A stretch of 64,000 nucleotides of DNA from Sphingobacteriales bacterium (GTDB lineage Bacteria; Bacteroidota; Bacteroidia; Chitinophagales; Chitinophagaceae), in contig JACPUV010000021.1 in NCBI GenBank assembly GCA_016192105.1, positions 1 through 64,000 of the forward strand, given 5' to 3'. Below are positions 28,099 through 37,054 of this stretch, one piece after another. The notes beneath the pieces were generated by a model. It made no database searches and had not been told where the DNA came from. It saw nothing but the letters and a program-made list of their open reading frames with translations. Positions within the stretch are counted from its first letter, which is position 1, and every line of letters begins with the position of its first letter. The translations under genes were made by a program, and so were the position numbers.

Positions 28099-28261
28099 GG
28101 TGCATCCGGCCGGTAACCCGGCCACAGTCCCCGGCCGTTTCCCAGTTTATATCACTGCACCGATTTCCCGCAGCTGAACCTTTCCGTTCTCCACTCTTTC
28201 GGTGTGATCTTGAATCGTTTCCGGCATGCCTAGTAGCCAGGAATTAGCACCTGGACTATCT

Positions 28262-28663
28262 TCAATACCAGTTCCTTTCTTCCGCCAGGCTCTTCAGGAA
28301 TGCCGCAGCTTCTTCACTGACCTCCGTATAAAGAACCTTCCCTTCCATTTCATACAGAAAGAAACGGCAGTCGTTATCGTACCTGAATACAACCGGCTGC
28401 ACTTGCCGGCCTGCTTTATAGAAGATCATATTCCCGCCGAATCCACACTGGGGTTTGTTCCGTTGTTTGCCGGACAGAAAACCGGCAATCTTGCGGATTG
28501 CTTTGGTTTCGGTTGTACTTACCGTGCTGCTTACCGAATCGGTACCGGGTATATTAAATGTAATTACGAGACTGTCGGATCCGGATAATTGTTTACCGGT
28601 CCCCGGAGAAGAGCAGGACAGGAGAAAGAGAACCGGTAACAGGAACAGGAGCTGGCGTAGCAT
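28262..28663 (-). CDS. Small lipoprotein of unknown function
   Basis: 133 residues from ATG 28663 (an ATG three codons earlier is also possible). The signal MLRQLLFLLPVLFLLSC ends in a lipobox cysteine at residue 17. The mature part is beta-rich with an acidic/aromatic stretch (FRYDNDCRFFLYEMEGKVLY). I do not recognise the family. A terminator-like hairpin just upstream isolates it from the broken genes beyond. Confidence 0.65.
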   Translation of the reverse strand: MLRQLLFLLPVLFLLSCSSPGTGKQLSGSDSLVITFNIPGTDSVSSTVSTTETKAIRKIAGFLSGKQRNKPQCGFGGNMIFYKAGRQVQPVVFRYDNDCRFFLYEMEGKVLYTEVSEEAAAFLKSLAEERNWY

Positions 28664-28688
28664 ATATACCATATACCCTAAAATTAAG

Positions 28689-28712
28689 CAGCCCCGGTGA
28701 AAAACGGGGCTG
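28689..28712 (-). terminator. Hairpin upstream of the small lipoprotein gene
   Basis: CAGCCCC (28689-28695) pairs with GGGGCTG (28706-28712) around GTTTTTCACC. On the minus strand it is followed by CTTAATTTTA. It probably ends the transcript of the upstream decayed genes. Confidence 0.5.
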
Positions 28713-28760
28713 TCCTTTACATTAACACGCTATATAAAGTCTCCACGGGTAAAAATGCTG

Positions 28761-28985
28761 TTATTCCGCCTTGTGCAATGCTACCGGGGCCGCTTCAGCC
28801 GGCATAAAATTCTCCCCGACTACCTGTGCAATGGTCTGTGCCAGCTACTGCAGGTAATATTGCTCCTGGTCTTTTATTTCCCCGGCAGGTTCAATACCCG
28901 GTCCCAATACAGCAAACCAGGCCTGGGAGGATCCGCTGATAAATTCTCCGTGCGAGGTCCAGTTACCGGGACGGCCGCCCCGTCC
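28761..28985 (-). pseudogene. C-terminal fragment of an alkaline-phosphatase-superfamily protein
   Basis: The minus-strand frame reads TGRGGRPGNWTSHGEFISGS, then QAWFAVLGPG and GEIKDQEQYYLQ, the pattern of the C-terminal end of type I phosphodiesterase/alkaline-phosphatase-like enzymes (metal-binding His in the GRG...SHG region). A TAG at 28845-28847 interrupts it, after which the same frame continues LAQTIAQVVGENFMPAE to a TAA at 28761. The N-terminal three quarters are missing. It runs into the truncated HAD gene in a different frame, so a deletion joined two genes. Confidence 0.65.
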
Positions 28986-29373
28986 CGTCCATGAGCTTAC
29001 TAATAGTATCCGCGATCCGTTTTGAAAAACCGGTATTGAGCGCAATCCGGATTCCTTTTTCCTTTAACTGCAGGAACAGTTCTTCTGCACCGGGCATTGG
29101 TATAACGGAGGGATCATACTCGTAGAAATCAATCATCTCTTCTTCAAAATCCGCGTGTATTTCGCCAATGAATTCCGCATCCGGCCCGATCTCCGGCTTC
29201 TCCAGCATCAGCTGGATGGCCAGGGGTTTATGGTAACCCATCAGCGGGTTGGCATCCGCCGTATCGATTTCCAGTCCCTGTTTGGCAGATGCACTGATAA
29301 AAGCGCGGGCTACATTATTTTTATCAACAACAGTAGCGCCTGCCATATTAAAAACAGCGAGTCTGATTGACAT
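28963..29373 (-). pseudogene. Truncated phosphonatase-like HAD hydrolase
   Basis: About 136 residues from ATG 29373 (MSIRLAVFNMAGATVVDKNN). It matches the N-terminal half of phosphonatase-like HAD hydrolases (cap domain LMGYHKPLAIQLMLEKPEIG; motif II in IALNTGFSKRIAD), which normally have about 220-230 residues. The expected nucleophile Asp in motif I (FDMAGTT in relatives) is Asn here (FNMAGAT), so it could not form the phospho-enzyme. After ISKLM it breaks off into the remnant at 28761-28985. It is a decayed gene on both counts. Confidence 0.75.
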
Positions 29374-29487
29374 ATGAAATATTTTGCGAAAAATAAACGG
29401 AACAGGACCCAAACCTGTTAAGCCTGCATGAACAACCCTTTAATTCTCTGTAAGCGGAAATAAAAAGGAAGAAACCGGTCAATCGTT

Positions 29488-31524
29488 TTAAAGCTGGAAA
29501 GCAACAGCGATCCACCCGCTGCGACCCACCCCGTTTATACCGGATCCGTGGGTGCGGTAATCCTTGTTGAAGATATTTTGTAAGCCGGCCGAAAACTGAA
29601 CTGCTTTTGTGTTGTAACCCCCGTATATATTATAAACGGTCCATCCTGCTGTTCCACCCGTTGGAATGCGGTTATCCTCCTTATCTCCCTGGGCCAGTCG
29701 GCTTTGCCGGGCGGCCCATTGAATTTCCGCGGCCATCAACCAGTCTGTTTTCCGGTACACAGCTGTCAATCTTCCATTCAGCGGCGGAATACGGCGCAGC
29801 GGTTCATTCCGTGTGAGGTTCTGACCATAAGCAGCGGCCATAGCCCCGTTCACCCGCAGCGCTTTTCCAATTTGATAACCGGCGCTGAACTCCGCCCCGC
29901 GGATAAAAGCGGCTTCCGAATTTTCTTTCCGGTACACGGGATAGCCATTGATCAGCTGTCCCTCCTCTTTTACCCGGGTGATCAGGTTGGAGAGCTGCAT
30001 ATAAAACAAAGCCGCAGTACCGCTGAATTTTTTCAACTGGACCTTATATCCCAATTCTGTATGTCCCGATTTTTCAGGCCGCAGCCCGGTTGCCGGCACC
30101 TCATACCGGAAATCGACAATTCCCAGAGTACCCATATCATCTACATTAGGCGCCCGGTAACCGCTGCTGTATGCCAGGTAAACCGATTGCCGCGGACTGA
30201 GTACATACATCAGCGCGGCATTGGCTACGAGTGCGGATGGTGTGATCCGCACATGGCCCAGTGTGGTGTCACTGATACGTACGGAAAAAGTATTGAACCG
30301 GAGCCCTGCATCCAGCAGCCAGCTGCCATACCGGATATGGTGCAGGGAATACATTGAATAATTTCCATAGGTGGATGCATCGGGGTACAATCCCCTTTTT
30401 GCTGCCACTTCGCCGGAAACCGTATTGATATCTTTCCGGTTGCTGGCTACTTTATCTGTATAAATTTCGATCCCGGAATTGGCTTTCCAGTTCCTGGTAA
30501 AGACGGACAGGATATCCGCGGTAATACCTGCTGTACGGACACGATCCCTTTCTTTCCGCAATATTGTGCTGCCATTTATCCGGCTGTTCCTTCCCTCCAG
30601 TCCCTGCTGAAAAGAGGCCGTAATTTCAATTTCCCTGTATAATCCCGGGTTGCCTGCAGCCCGCAACTTCACATAACTCAACAAGCGTTGCTGGGGATCC
30701 ATTTCATTAAGGTGGTAATTTTCCAGTTGCACTTTATGATAAACCGGCACCTGCTGTTGCTGTAAAAACTGGTTCGCCAGCAGCAGGGAGATATTTTTCT
30801 TCAGCAGGAACCGGGCCTTGATATCAAACGCCCATTCATCATACCCGGAGGGCGCCTGTTTGCCTGTTGTATCTCCTCCAAGAATATCCCCAAAATTTCT
30901 TTTACTGAAACCTGCCAGCAACGCTGTTTTTTTACCGGCATACTGCGCTTCCCCCCGTATCGTTTTTTCCATCCCGCCTGTCATGTACTTTCCCGAGAGC
31001 GTTCCGCTTACAACCGGCTTAGCGTCAGCAAAGGAGGGTTCTTTGGTAAATACCTGGACCACCCCTCCCATTGCGTCCGTCCCGTATTGTACAGAGCCGG
31101 TGCCCCGGGCCACTTCAATCCGGCTGATCGTGAATATGTCAATGGTATTCAGGTATTGGTTAGGTCCATACCGGAACGTGGAATTGTTCAGGCGGATCCC
31201 ATCCACCAGGATCAGGGTCTGATTACCGGTCAGCCCCCGGATAAAGGGAGACCCGCCCCCGAGATTGGTTTTTTGTACAAAGACCCCGGGCATTTCCATC
31301 AACGCATCGGGTGTGCTGCGCGGGTGAAACTCTTTCGTGTATTGTGCGGTGAGGCTGCTGACTGAATAAGGCACATATATATTCTGCTGCCTGCTTCGCT
31401 GGGCTGTTACCACGACTTCCCGCAGTGATTCAGCCACCGTATCAGTTGTACTGACCGGTTGTTGCGCGGTGGCGGACAGTGTAAGAAAACTGATCAGCCC
31501 AAAACAGGTGTCTCTTATATTCAT
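29488..31524 (-). CDS. TonB-dependent outer-membrane receptor
   Basis: 678 residues. A short signal peptide (to about SATAQQ) is followed by a TonB-box-like stretch (DTVAESLREVVVTAQ), the plug (DALMEMPGVFVQKTNLGGGS, PFIRGLTGNQTLILVDGIRL) and a 22-strand-type barrel ending RSGWIAVAFQL. It lacks the carboxypeptidase-regulatory domain, like BtuB/FepA-type receptors. The gene follows the phosphatase gene at 31533 by 8 bases, so it may import the product or a bound metal; that is inference. Confidence 0.92.
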   Translation of the reverse strand: MNIRDTCFGLISFLTLSATAQQPVSTTDTVAESLREVVVTAQRSRQQNIYVPYSVSSLTAQYTKEFHPRSTPDALMEMPGVFVQKTNLGGGSPFIRGLTGNQTLILVDGIRLNNSTFRYGPNQYLNTIDIFTISRIEVARGTGSVQYGTDAMGGVVQVFTKEPSFADAKPVVSGTLSGKYMTGGMEKTIRGEAQYAGKKTALLAGFSKRNFGDILGGDTTGKQAPSGYDEWAFDIKARFLLKKNISLLLANQFLQQQQVPVYHKVQLENYHLNEMDPQQRLLSYVKLRAAGNPGLYREIEITASFQQGLEGRNSRINGSTILRKERDRVRTAGITADILSVFTRNWKANSGIEIYTDKVASNRKDINTVSGEVAAKRGLYPDASTYGNYSMYSLHHIRYGSWLLDAGLRFNTFSVRISDTTLGHVRITPSALVANAALMYVLSPRQSVYLAYSSGYRAPNVDDMGTLGIVDFRYEVPATGLRPEKSGHTELGYKVQLKKFSGTAALFYMQLSNLITRVKEEGQLINGYPVYRKENSEAAFIRGAEFSAGYQIGKALRVNGAMAAAYGQNLTRNEPLRRIPPLNGRLTAVYRKTDWLMAAEIQWAARQSRLAQGDKEDNRIPTGGTAGWTVYNIYGGYNTKAVQFSAGLQNIFNKDYRTHGSGINGVGRSGWIAVAFQL

Positions 31525-31532
31525 ACCCGTTC

Positions 31533-33950
31533 CTACTGCTCGTCTTTCGCTGCTGTTTTCAGGAATGCACTCCGCCGGGGCGCCGGCATCTGACTCGCCT
31601 CCCCCTTCACCGCTTTCCAGATCACTTCACTGAATACCAGGTCGGGGATCGCATCCTCCTTACTAAAATCAAAGGATGCACTCAGTTTGGCACCATGCGT
31701 GTTCTTTTTATTTAATTCGGTCAGGTCCACCAGGGCCGGAACAGACTGGAAAGCATTCATATCAGCTTCGGGTGTAAAACAGCGCCACATCGGTTCCGCA
31801 GCTGCATCATACTGGCTCATGGGGGGTAACCCGAGGATCAGCTCGATTGTCCGCAGCATGGAGGAAGTGGAATACATGGTATGATCAATGTATTTTCTTT
31901 TCACCAAACCACCGGCCACATAGGCTGTTGTGCGGTGTGCATCTACATGATCCGGCCCGTTCTGTGCATCATCCTCCACAATGAAGATGGCGGTTTCTTT
32001 CCAGATGGGGCTCTTTGACAAATATTCCACAAACAGCCCGACCGCCAGGTCATTATCGGCTACATGGGCAAAGGGCGTGGGACGGCCCAGTTTTTGTCCC
32101 TCCGTATGATCATTGATAAAACGCAGCGAGTTGAACCGTGGAACAGCATTTACCGCCAACAGGGAATCAAATTCCCTTTTCCACTGGTAAAAACGGCTGG
32201 TATCCCGGACTTTCTCATCCCAGCTGGTATAATAAGGACAGAAATTATTTTCCAGTACCTTGATATTGGCCTTATAATCATCCGCGAATTCACCGTAGGT
32301 GCGGAAACTTACACCGGCCCTTTTGCAATAATCCCAGATAAAACCACGGTCGGGATTGGCCACTTCCCGGTTTCCTTCGGCATCATAACCACCGCCGCGT
32401 CCTCCATAACTGGTGGGCCAGTTTTTTTCCAGGTAATCATTTGCGTTAGCTGCCGTACTCCAGTTATGACCGTCCGCACTTACTTCCCCGTCCACATAAA
32501 AATTATCAAGCAATACAAATTCGGAAGCCAGTTTGTGCTGGTTGGGCGTAATATTTTTCCCAAATAAAACCAGGCTGGTGTCTCCGTTGCCCCCGGGCAT
32601 ATCTCCCAACACCTGGTCATAGGTCCTGTTTTCCTTGATCACATAAAACACGTACTTAATGGGGGACGTACCTCCTACTTTCATGGGAATGGGATTGCCG
32701 GTTTCTCCAACCGAAACCATTTCCCGTTCCTTGGTATATGGCGTATTGGAATAAACGGTTTTGGAATAGGCTGCCAGTTGGGTTGCCCCGGGAAGATCGA
32801 TGATACTCATGGTCCCTTTGAACAAACCGCCAATGTATTGGATCCGGCTCTGTTTGCTTTTATAATCTCCCTGCTGGTAATTGACTTCCTGGTCTGTTTT
32901 GCTGGGATCGGGCCCCTTGGCATTGGGCAGGGAAGAAAAGCCCTTGCCATTGCTGACAAATATTTTTTTTCCAATCACTTTTACATTGGTGGGGTACCAG
33001 CCGGTGGGGATAAACCCGCTGGACTGGCTGAACCCGGGTTTGCTCACATCAAAAACAGCGAGGCAATTATTATCTGCATTGGCCACAAACAATTTTTTCT
33101 GGTCCCCGCTCAGGGCCAGCCCGTTACTGGCCGAACCCGTAGGCGCATCCGGGTACAGCGCGGTATTCAGTATTTCCAGTACTTTACGCTTTGCAATATC
33201 AATCACGGAAACGGAATTGTCGCCGGCATTGGCTACGAACAGCAGCTTCCCGTTATCCGACAGCAATAACTCATTGGGGTTTTCGCCCACATTGATCTCC
33301 GCGCTGATCTTCCGGGCAGTCACATCAAACACCAGCACTTTTTTACCCCCCCAGAGGGAAATATATAACTCTTTCTTATCGGTTGAAAGCCGGCAGGCAT
33401 AGGCCGGTTCGGTCAGTGGCAGTTCCTTTACCACTTTTTTGGAAACCAGGTTTACCACATACAAAGAATTGTTTTCCTTGGTCACCACGTACAGTATCTT
33501 CCGCGCATCATCGATATCAATTCCCGCTGGTGAAATTTTTTCCGGCCATTTTTTCCCGAGCAGGATGCTGTCCACCAGCTTCAGTTTATTTTTGACCAGG
33601 GCATATTTCAGGATCCGGTTATCGTTTCCGCCACTGGCATATAAAAACTTTTCATCGGCCGAAAATTTTAACCCGTACCAGGATTTGGGTATCACCCTAT
33701 TATCCAGCACTTTTTCCCTCACCGGGTCAATCAGCTGAATGCTTTGTACGCTCTGCCCATTATTGGTAACCGCCATCAGTTTTTTTGACCGGCTCACCGC
33801 GATGTTCAGGGGCAGATCACCCAGTGGAAGGGAACGCCCGGCGGGAGAAAGGGTCCAACCGTTGGGAAGGGTTACTTTTGATTGTGCGGAAGACCGTTCC
33901 GCTCCTATACAAGCGGATATCAACAGCAGTACTACTAACTTATATCTCAT
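31533..33950 (-). CDS. YncE-type beta-propeller fused to alkaline-phosphatase-like domain
   Basis: 805 residues, exported (signal peptide to about SSAQ). Residues about 30-345 form a YncE-like seven-blade propeller with repeated ...LFVANAGDNSVSVIDIAKRK-type blades. Residues about 420-780 form a phosphoesterase/alkaline-phosphatase-like domain: YVIKENRTYDQVLGDMPGGN, GEVSADGHNWSTAA, IFIVEDDAQNGPDHVDAHRT. The fusion is known in databases as a bifunctional YncE/alkaline phosphatase family protein. It may release phosphate or alcohol from extracellular phosphoesters. It is upstream of a TonB receptor in the same operon. Confidence 0.88.
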   Translation of the reverse strand: MRYKLVVLLLISACIGAERSSAQSKVTLPNGWTLSPAGRSLPLGDLPLNIAVSRSKKLMAVTNNGQSVQSIQLIDPVREKVLDNRVIPKSWYGLKFSADEKFLYASGGNDNRILKYALVKNKLKLVDSILLGKKWPEKISPAGIDIDDARKILYVVTKENNSLYVVNLVSKKVVKELPLTEPAYACRLSTDKKELYISLWGGKKVLVFDVTARKISAEINVGENPNELLLSDNGKLLFVANAGDNSVSVIDIAKRKVLEILNTALYPDAPTGSASNGLALSGDQKKLFVANADNNCLAVFDVSKPGFSQSSGFIPTGWYPTNVKVIGKKIFVSNGKGFSSLPNAKGPDPSKTDQEVNYQQGDYKSKQSRIQYIGGLFKGTMSIIDLPGATQLAAYSKTVYSNTPYTKEREMVSVGETGNPIPMKVGGTSPIKYVFYVIKENRTYDQVLGDMPGGNGDTSLVLFGKNITPNQHKLASEFVLLDNFYVDGEVSADGHNWSTAANANDYLEKNWPTSYGGRGGGYDAEGNREVANPDRGFIWDYCKRAGVSFRTYGEFADDYKANIKVLENNFCPYYTSWDEKVRDTSRFYQWKREFDSLLAVNAVPRFNSLRFINDHTEGQKLGRPTPFAHVADNDLAVGLFVEYLSKSPIWKETAIFIVEDDAQNGPDHVDAHRTTAYVAGGLVKRKYIDHTMYSTSSMLRTIELILGLPPMSQYDAAAEPMWRCFTPEADMNAFQSVPALVDLTELNKKNTHGAKLSASFDFSKEDAIPDLVFSEVIWKAVKGEASQMPAPRRSAFLKTAAKDEQ

Positions 33951-34209
33951 ATTCCTTAATTTTTCGGTTTGTAATGATTGGTTCTTTGTTCCGTCTCGTC
34001 ATCCATCCTGGGTCCCTGCCGGGCTTTTTTCCAGTCAATCGTCCGGTTGTATTTTTTTATTGCGATTTACGGATCAAAAACCCTTTTATCCGGAAAAACA
34101 AAATAGTAGGGTGTAAAATCAGGCGCAGCGGTAAAAAAATCCTGCAGCAAAGAGGCCGTCACGTCATACTGGTTTACATAATTTATATTCAAAATATTAT
34201 AGATCACTT

Positions 34210-34871
34210 TCAGTACCGAGCAAAGTTAGCATGAATATGAGAAACGTAATTGCGTTTTACATATGGGCCCGCCATCATCAGGATAGCCGGTGCGCGTCCA
34301 CATGGTCCACCCCGCTCTGGGGGTCATTTTCGGTTATGATCACCAGCATATTTTTCCAGTAGGGAGTCCGTGACAGGAAATGAAGGATTCTCCCGATAGC
34401 CAGGTCATTGTCGGCCAAATAGGAATGAACATAAGGATACCCGTCTTCCGGACGCGGACCGGCACCATGGTCATTGGGTACCTGCATGGTGAGCAGCCGC
34501 GGCATTTCTTCCCTGCCATTCAGCCATCTCCGGGTAAATTCATTTTCAAACTGCTCCATCCGGAACTGGTCGGGTATATTGGTATTAAAACCCGCATAGT
34601 TGTGAGAAGTGTGGCTCCACAATGCTTTTTGCATCGGTACCATCACGGCATGCGCGGCACCCGTAAGTGTATCGTACCATTCCTCCCTGACATGGGCGGT
34701 TTCATTGGCTTCCCCGAAATTGTAAAAGGAAATTTTGTTCCGCTCCAGCGCTTCCCACAAACCACCAATTTCCGCATAATCCTCCGGGTCCATGCTGCCG
34801 GTGCTGCCGGGATAACGGTGCGGGTGCTCTTCAAAAATGAAGAAGTGTTTATCAGAAAGTAAACGAATCAT
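34210..34871 (-). pseudogene. Decayed second YncE/phosphatase-type gene
   Basis: The minus-strand frame from ATG 34871 encodes only the phosphatase part: FFIFEEHPHRYPGSTGSMDP, WSHTSHNYAGF, LLTMQVPNDHG and MLVIITENDPQSGVDHVDAH. At about 34285, after DAHR, the frame shifts; the new frame continues MMAGPYVKRNYVSHIHANFA, the next conserved block, and stops at 34210. The propeller half and the C-terminus are missing. It is a partial paralogue of the intact gene at 31533. Confidence 0.75.
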
Positions 34872-34907
34872 TATGCTACTGTGAATGAAGTAATAATAGT
34901 AGCGCCG

Positions 34908-34925
34908 GTAACATTCAGCTAACAC
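34908..34925 (+). promoter_or_regulatory. Pho-box-like direct repeat upstream of the PlcP-like gene
   Basis: GTAACAT-TCAG-CTAACAC: two 7-mers 4 bases apart. The first 7-mer is identical to those of the boxes at 41465 and 41509 (minus strand). It is 90 bases before the ATG at 35015. Confidence 0.5.
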
Positions 34926-34948
34926 AGGCAACTTATGGAACAGAGCCG

Positions 34949-34966
34949 GTAACAGTAGTTTCACAA
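34949..34966 (+). promoter_or_regulatory. Weaker second Pho-box-like repeat with correctly spaced -7 box
   Basis: GTAACAG-TAGT-TTCACAA, followed after exactly 8 bases by TACATTAA (34975-34982), a partial TAnnTTTG. The TonB receptor promoter at 41449-41482 and the orphan site at 37039-37072 have the same 8-base spacing. A further single GTAACAA lies at 35004-35010. Confidence 0.45.
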
Positions 34967-35014
34967 TACGGTCATACATTAATAAACTACCGGTAGTACT
35001 CCGGTAACAAATCA

Positions 35015-35887
35015 ATGCGTACTTTGGAAAACTCGTACGCATTGAAAAAAAGAAACCCCGACGTAGTCGTTATCTCCGATCTCCATTTGGGCACTTATGG
35101 CTGTCATGCGGGAGAAATCGTGAATTACCTGAGAAGTATCTCCCCCCGGCTGCTGATCCTGAACGGTGATATCATTGACGGATGGCAGTTTTCCAAACGG
35201 TATTTTCCCCCGGCCCACCTGCAGGTAATTAAGGAAATCTTCAACCTCCTGGGCAATGGCACCCGGGTGGTGTACATTACCGGCAACCATGATGAAATGA
35301 TGCGCCGCTACAGCGGTATCCAGCTCAGCAATTTTCAACTGGTGGATAAATTAGTTCTGGAAATAAACGGGAAAATGACATGGGTTTTCCATGGTGATGT
35401 ATTTGACAACACTACCAAAGGCAGCGCGAAGATCATCGCCAAGCTGGGTGGATTCGGCTACGACTGGCTCATCCTCCTCAACCGGTTTATAAACTGGTGC
35501 CTGAAAAAAATCGGGAGGCCCAAACTGAGTCTGAGTAAGAAAATTAAAAACGGGGTGAAGAAAGCCGTAGCCTGGATAGCGGATTTTGAGCAAACTGCAG
35601 CGGAGCTGGCCATCGGGAAGGGATATGACTACGTCATTTGCGGACATATTCACCAACCGCAGAAAAAAATGATCGAAACCCGGAACGGCAGGGTTATGTA
35701 CCTCAACAGCGGGGACTGGATCGAGAACCTGACCGCCCTGGAATACGCGGATAACGAATGGACGGTTTACCACTACCGGGAAGAGGATTACGCCAGCGCA
35801 ACCGTCATTCCCATGAACAGGAAAATACCGGCCCTGAATGTGGTAACCGATGAGATCAATCTGTTTATAACCTCCTTAAAACCCTGA
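35015..35887 (+). CDS. PlcP-like metallophosphoesterase
   Basis: 290 residues of the calcineurin-like/LpxH-like fold. All metal-binding motifs are present: Asp22/His24 (ISDLHLG), Asp52 (NGDIIDGW), Asn91/His92 (TGNHDE), His127 (HGDVFD), His211/His213 (CGHIHQP). The block DGWQFSKRYFPPAHL and HGDVFD match the PlcP group better than true LpxH, and PlcP enzymes in other phyla cut phospholipid head groups during phosphate starvation. A glycosyltransferase gene starts 3 bases after its stop, as expected for glycolipid replacement of phospholipids. LpxH-like UDP-diacylglucosamine hydrolysis remains an alternative. Confidence 0.8.
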   Translation: MRTLENSYALKKRNPDVVVISDLHLGTYGCHAGEIVNYLRSISPRLLILNGDIIDGWQFSKRYFPPAHLQVIKEIFNLLGNGTRVVYITGNHDEMMRRYSGIQLSNFQLVDKLVLEINGKMTWVFHGDVFDNTTKGSAKIIAKLGGFGYDWLILLNRFINWCLKKIGRPKLSLSKKIKNGVKKAVAWIADFEQTAAELAIGKGYDYVICGHIHQPQKKMIETRNGRVMYLNSGDWIENLTALEYADNEWTVYHYREEDYASATVIPMNRKIPALNVVTDEINLFITSLKP

Positions 35888-35890
35888 ACA

Positions 35891-36934
35891 ATGAAAATAT
35901 TTTACGCTGTCCAGGCTACAGGGAACGGGCATATCAGCAGGGCGATGACCCTCTTACCGCATTTACAGCAATACGGAACAGTAGATCTTTTCCTGAGCGG
36001 GAGTAATGCCAACCTGGAGCTGGATGCCCCGGTAAAATACAGGAGCCGGGGCATCAGTCTGTTTTACAATTGCCAGGGCGGGCTGGATTACCGGGAGATG
36101 GCAAAAAAGATAAACCCGGTAAGGATTCACCGGGAGATCCGGGATCTGCCGGTGGAGAACTACGACCTGGTGCTGAATGATTTTGATTATATCACTTCCG
36201 CCGCCTGTGCCAGGAAGAAAATACCTTCTGTGCATTTTGGGCACCAGGCCAGTTTCCAGTCAGCCCGGGTTCCCCGCCCGGAAAAACAGGCCCGGGCAGG
36301 GGAATGGGTGCTGACAAAATTTGTAAAAGCCCCGTACCGTACCGGCTATCATTTTGAAAAATATGACACCGGAATATTCGAACCTGTTGTTAAAAAAGAA
36401 ATACTGGATGCGAACCCGGTAATCAAAAACCATATAACCATTTATCTTCCCTCCTATTGTGAAATTCAGTTAAAGGCCCTGTTTGAAAAATTCCCTGATC
36501 ACCGGTTCCATATTTTTTCCCGGGAAACAAAATTCATACGGGAAGAAAAGAACCTGGTATTCCTGCCGGTGAACAGGGACCTTTTTTCCGGCAGCCTTAT
36601 CCAATGCAGGGGTATTATTTGCGGCGCCGGTTTTGAAACGCCGGCTGAAGCCCTCCATTTGGGAAAAAAAATACTCGCCATCCCGATTAACGGCCAGTAT
36701 GAACAACTATGCAATGCGGCCGCGCTGAGAAATACAGGCATCCGTTGCCTGGACCGCATTGATCATTCGTTTCCTCTTCACTTCGAACAATGGATACAGG
36801 ACAAGACCCCCCCGGTTAAAAAAGATTATTCGAACAGTATCCGCGAATCACTTGACTATGTATTCTCCCTTCCCCTCCGGGTAGTTCCTGAAGCGGCTTG
36901 CACCCTCCACCGTTCTCCCGTACTTCCCTGTTAA
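35891..36934 (+). CDS. GT28/MurG-like glycosyltransferase
   Basis: 347 residues with two Rossmann halves. The N-terminal half opens MKIFYAVQATGNGHISRAMT, with the glycine-rich acceptor loop of MurG/MGDG-synthase-type enzymes. The C-terminal half has the nucleotide-sugar site GIICGAGFETPAEALHLGKK and IPINGQYEQLCNAA. There is no signal peptide, so it would act on the inner face of the membrane. Coupled to the PlcP-like gene by a 3-base gap; together they could turn phospholipid-derived diacylglycerol into glycolipid. The acceptor is not deducible from sequence. Confidence 0.8.
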   Translation: MKIFYAVQATGNGHISRAMTLLPHLQQYGTVDLFLSGSNANLELDAPVKYRSRGISLFYNCQGGLDYREMAKKINPVRIHREIRDLPVENYDLVLNDFDYITSAACARKKIPSVHFGHQASFQSARVPRPEKQARAGEWVLTKFVKAPYRTGYHFEKYDTGIFEPVVKKEILDANPVIKNHITIYLPSYCEIQLKALFEKFPDHRFHIFSRETKFIREEKNLVFLPVNRDLFSGSLIQCRGIICGAGFETPAEALHLGKKILAIPINGQYEQLCNAAALRNTGIRCLDRIDHSFPLHFEQWIQDKTPPVKKDYSNSIRESLDYVFSLPLRVVPEAACTLHRSPVLPC

Positions 36935-36965
36935 AAAAAACACCCCGCCTTGCCGATGCGGGGTG
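36933..36965 (-). terminator. Rho-independent terminator, minus-strand orientation
   Basis: CACCCCGC (36941-36948) pairs with GCGGGGTG (36958-36965); on the minus strand it is followed by eight T (36933-36940). On the plus strand, after the glycosyltransferase gene, no T run follows, so it is best read as ending a minus-strand transcript. It may also help to stop the plus-strand operon. Confidence 0.8.
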
Positions 36966-37032
36966 CTAACTGCATGAGAAAAATACAACCGGTTTACTTA
37001 CTAAAAACCAATTTTATACTACCGGGTAAGAA
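36933..37032 (-). ncRNA. Candidate phosphate-regulated small RNA
   Basis: Minus strand, about 100 nt, with no protein gene of its own. A Pho-box-like repeat (37055-37072) is followed after 8 bases by CAATTTTA (37039-37046), the same spacing as in the TonB receptor promoter (CACCTTTG). The predicted start is near 37032. The body contains a possible stem TTGGTTT/AAACCGG and ends in a strong hairpin with eight T (36933-36965). The terminator of the upstream minus gene (37093-37119) separates it from read-through. Start and existence are inferred. Confidence 0.35.
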
Positions 37033-37054
37033 CTGCTGTAAAATTGCGGTACAA

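Noticed and set aside
32778..33402. Two overlapping plus-strand open frames of 163 and 173 codons
   Set aside because: Both are antisense to the beta-propeller of the YncE/phosphatase protein; their composition mirrors the coding strand.
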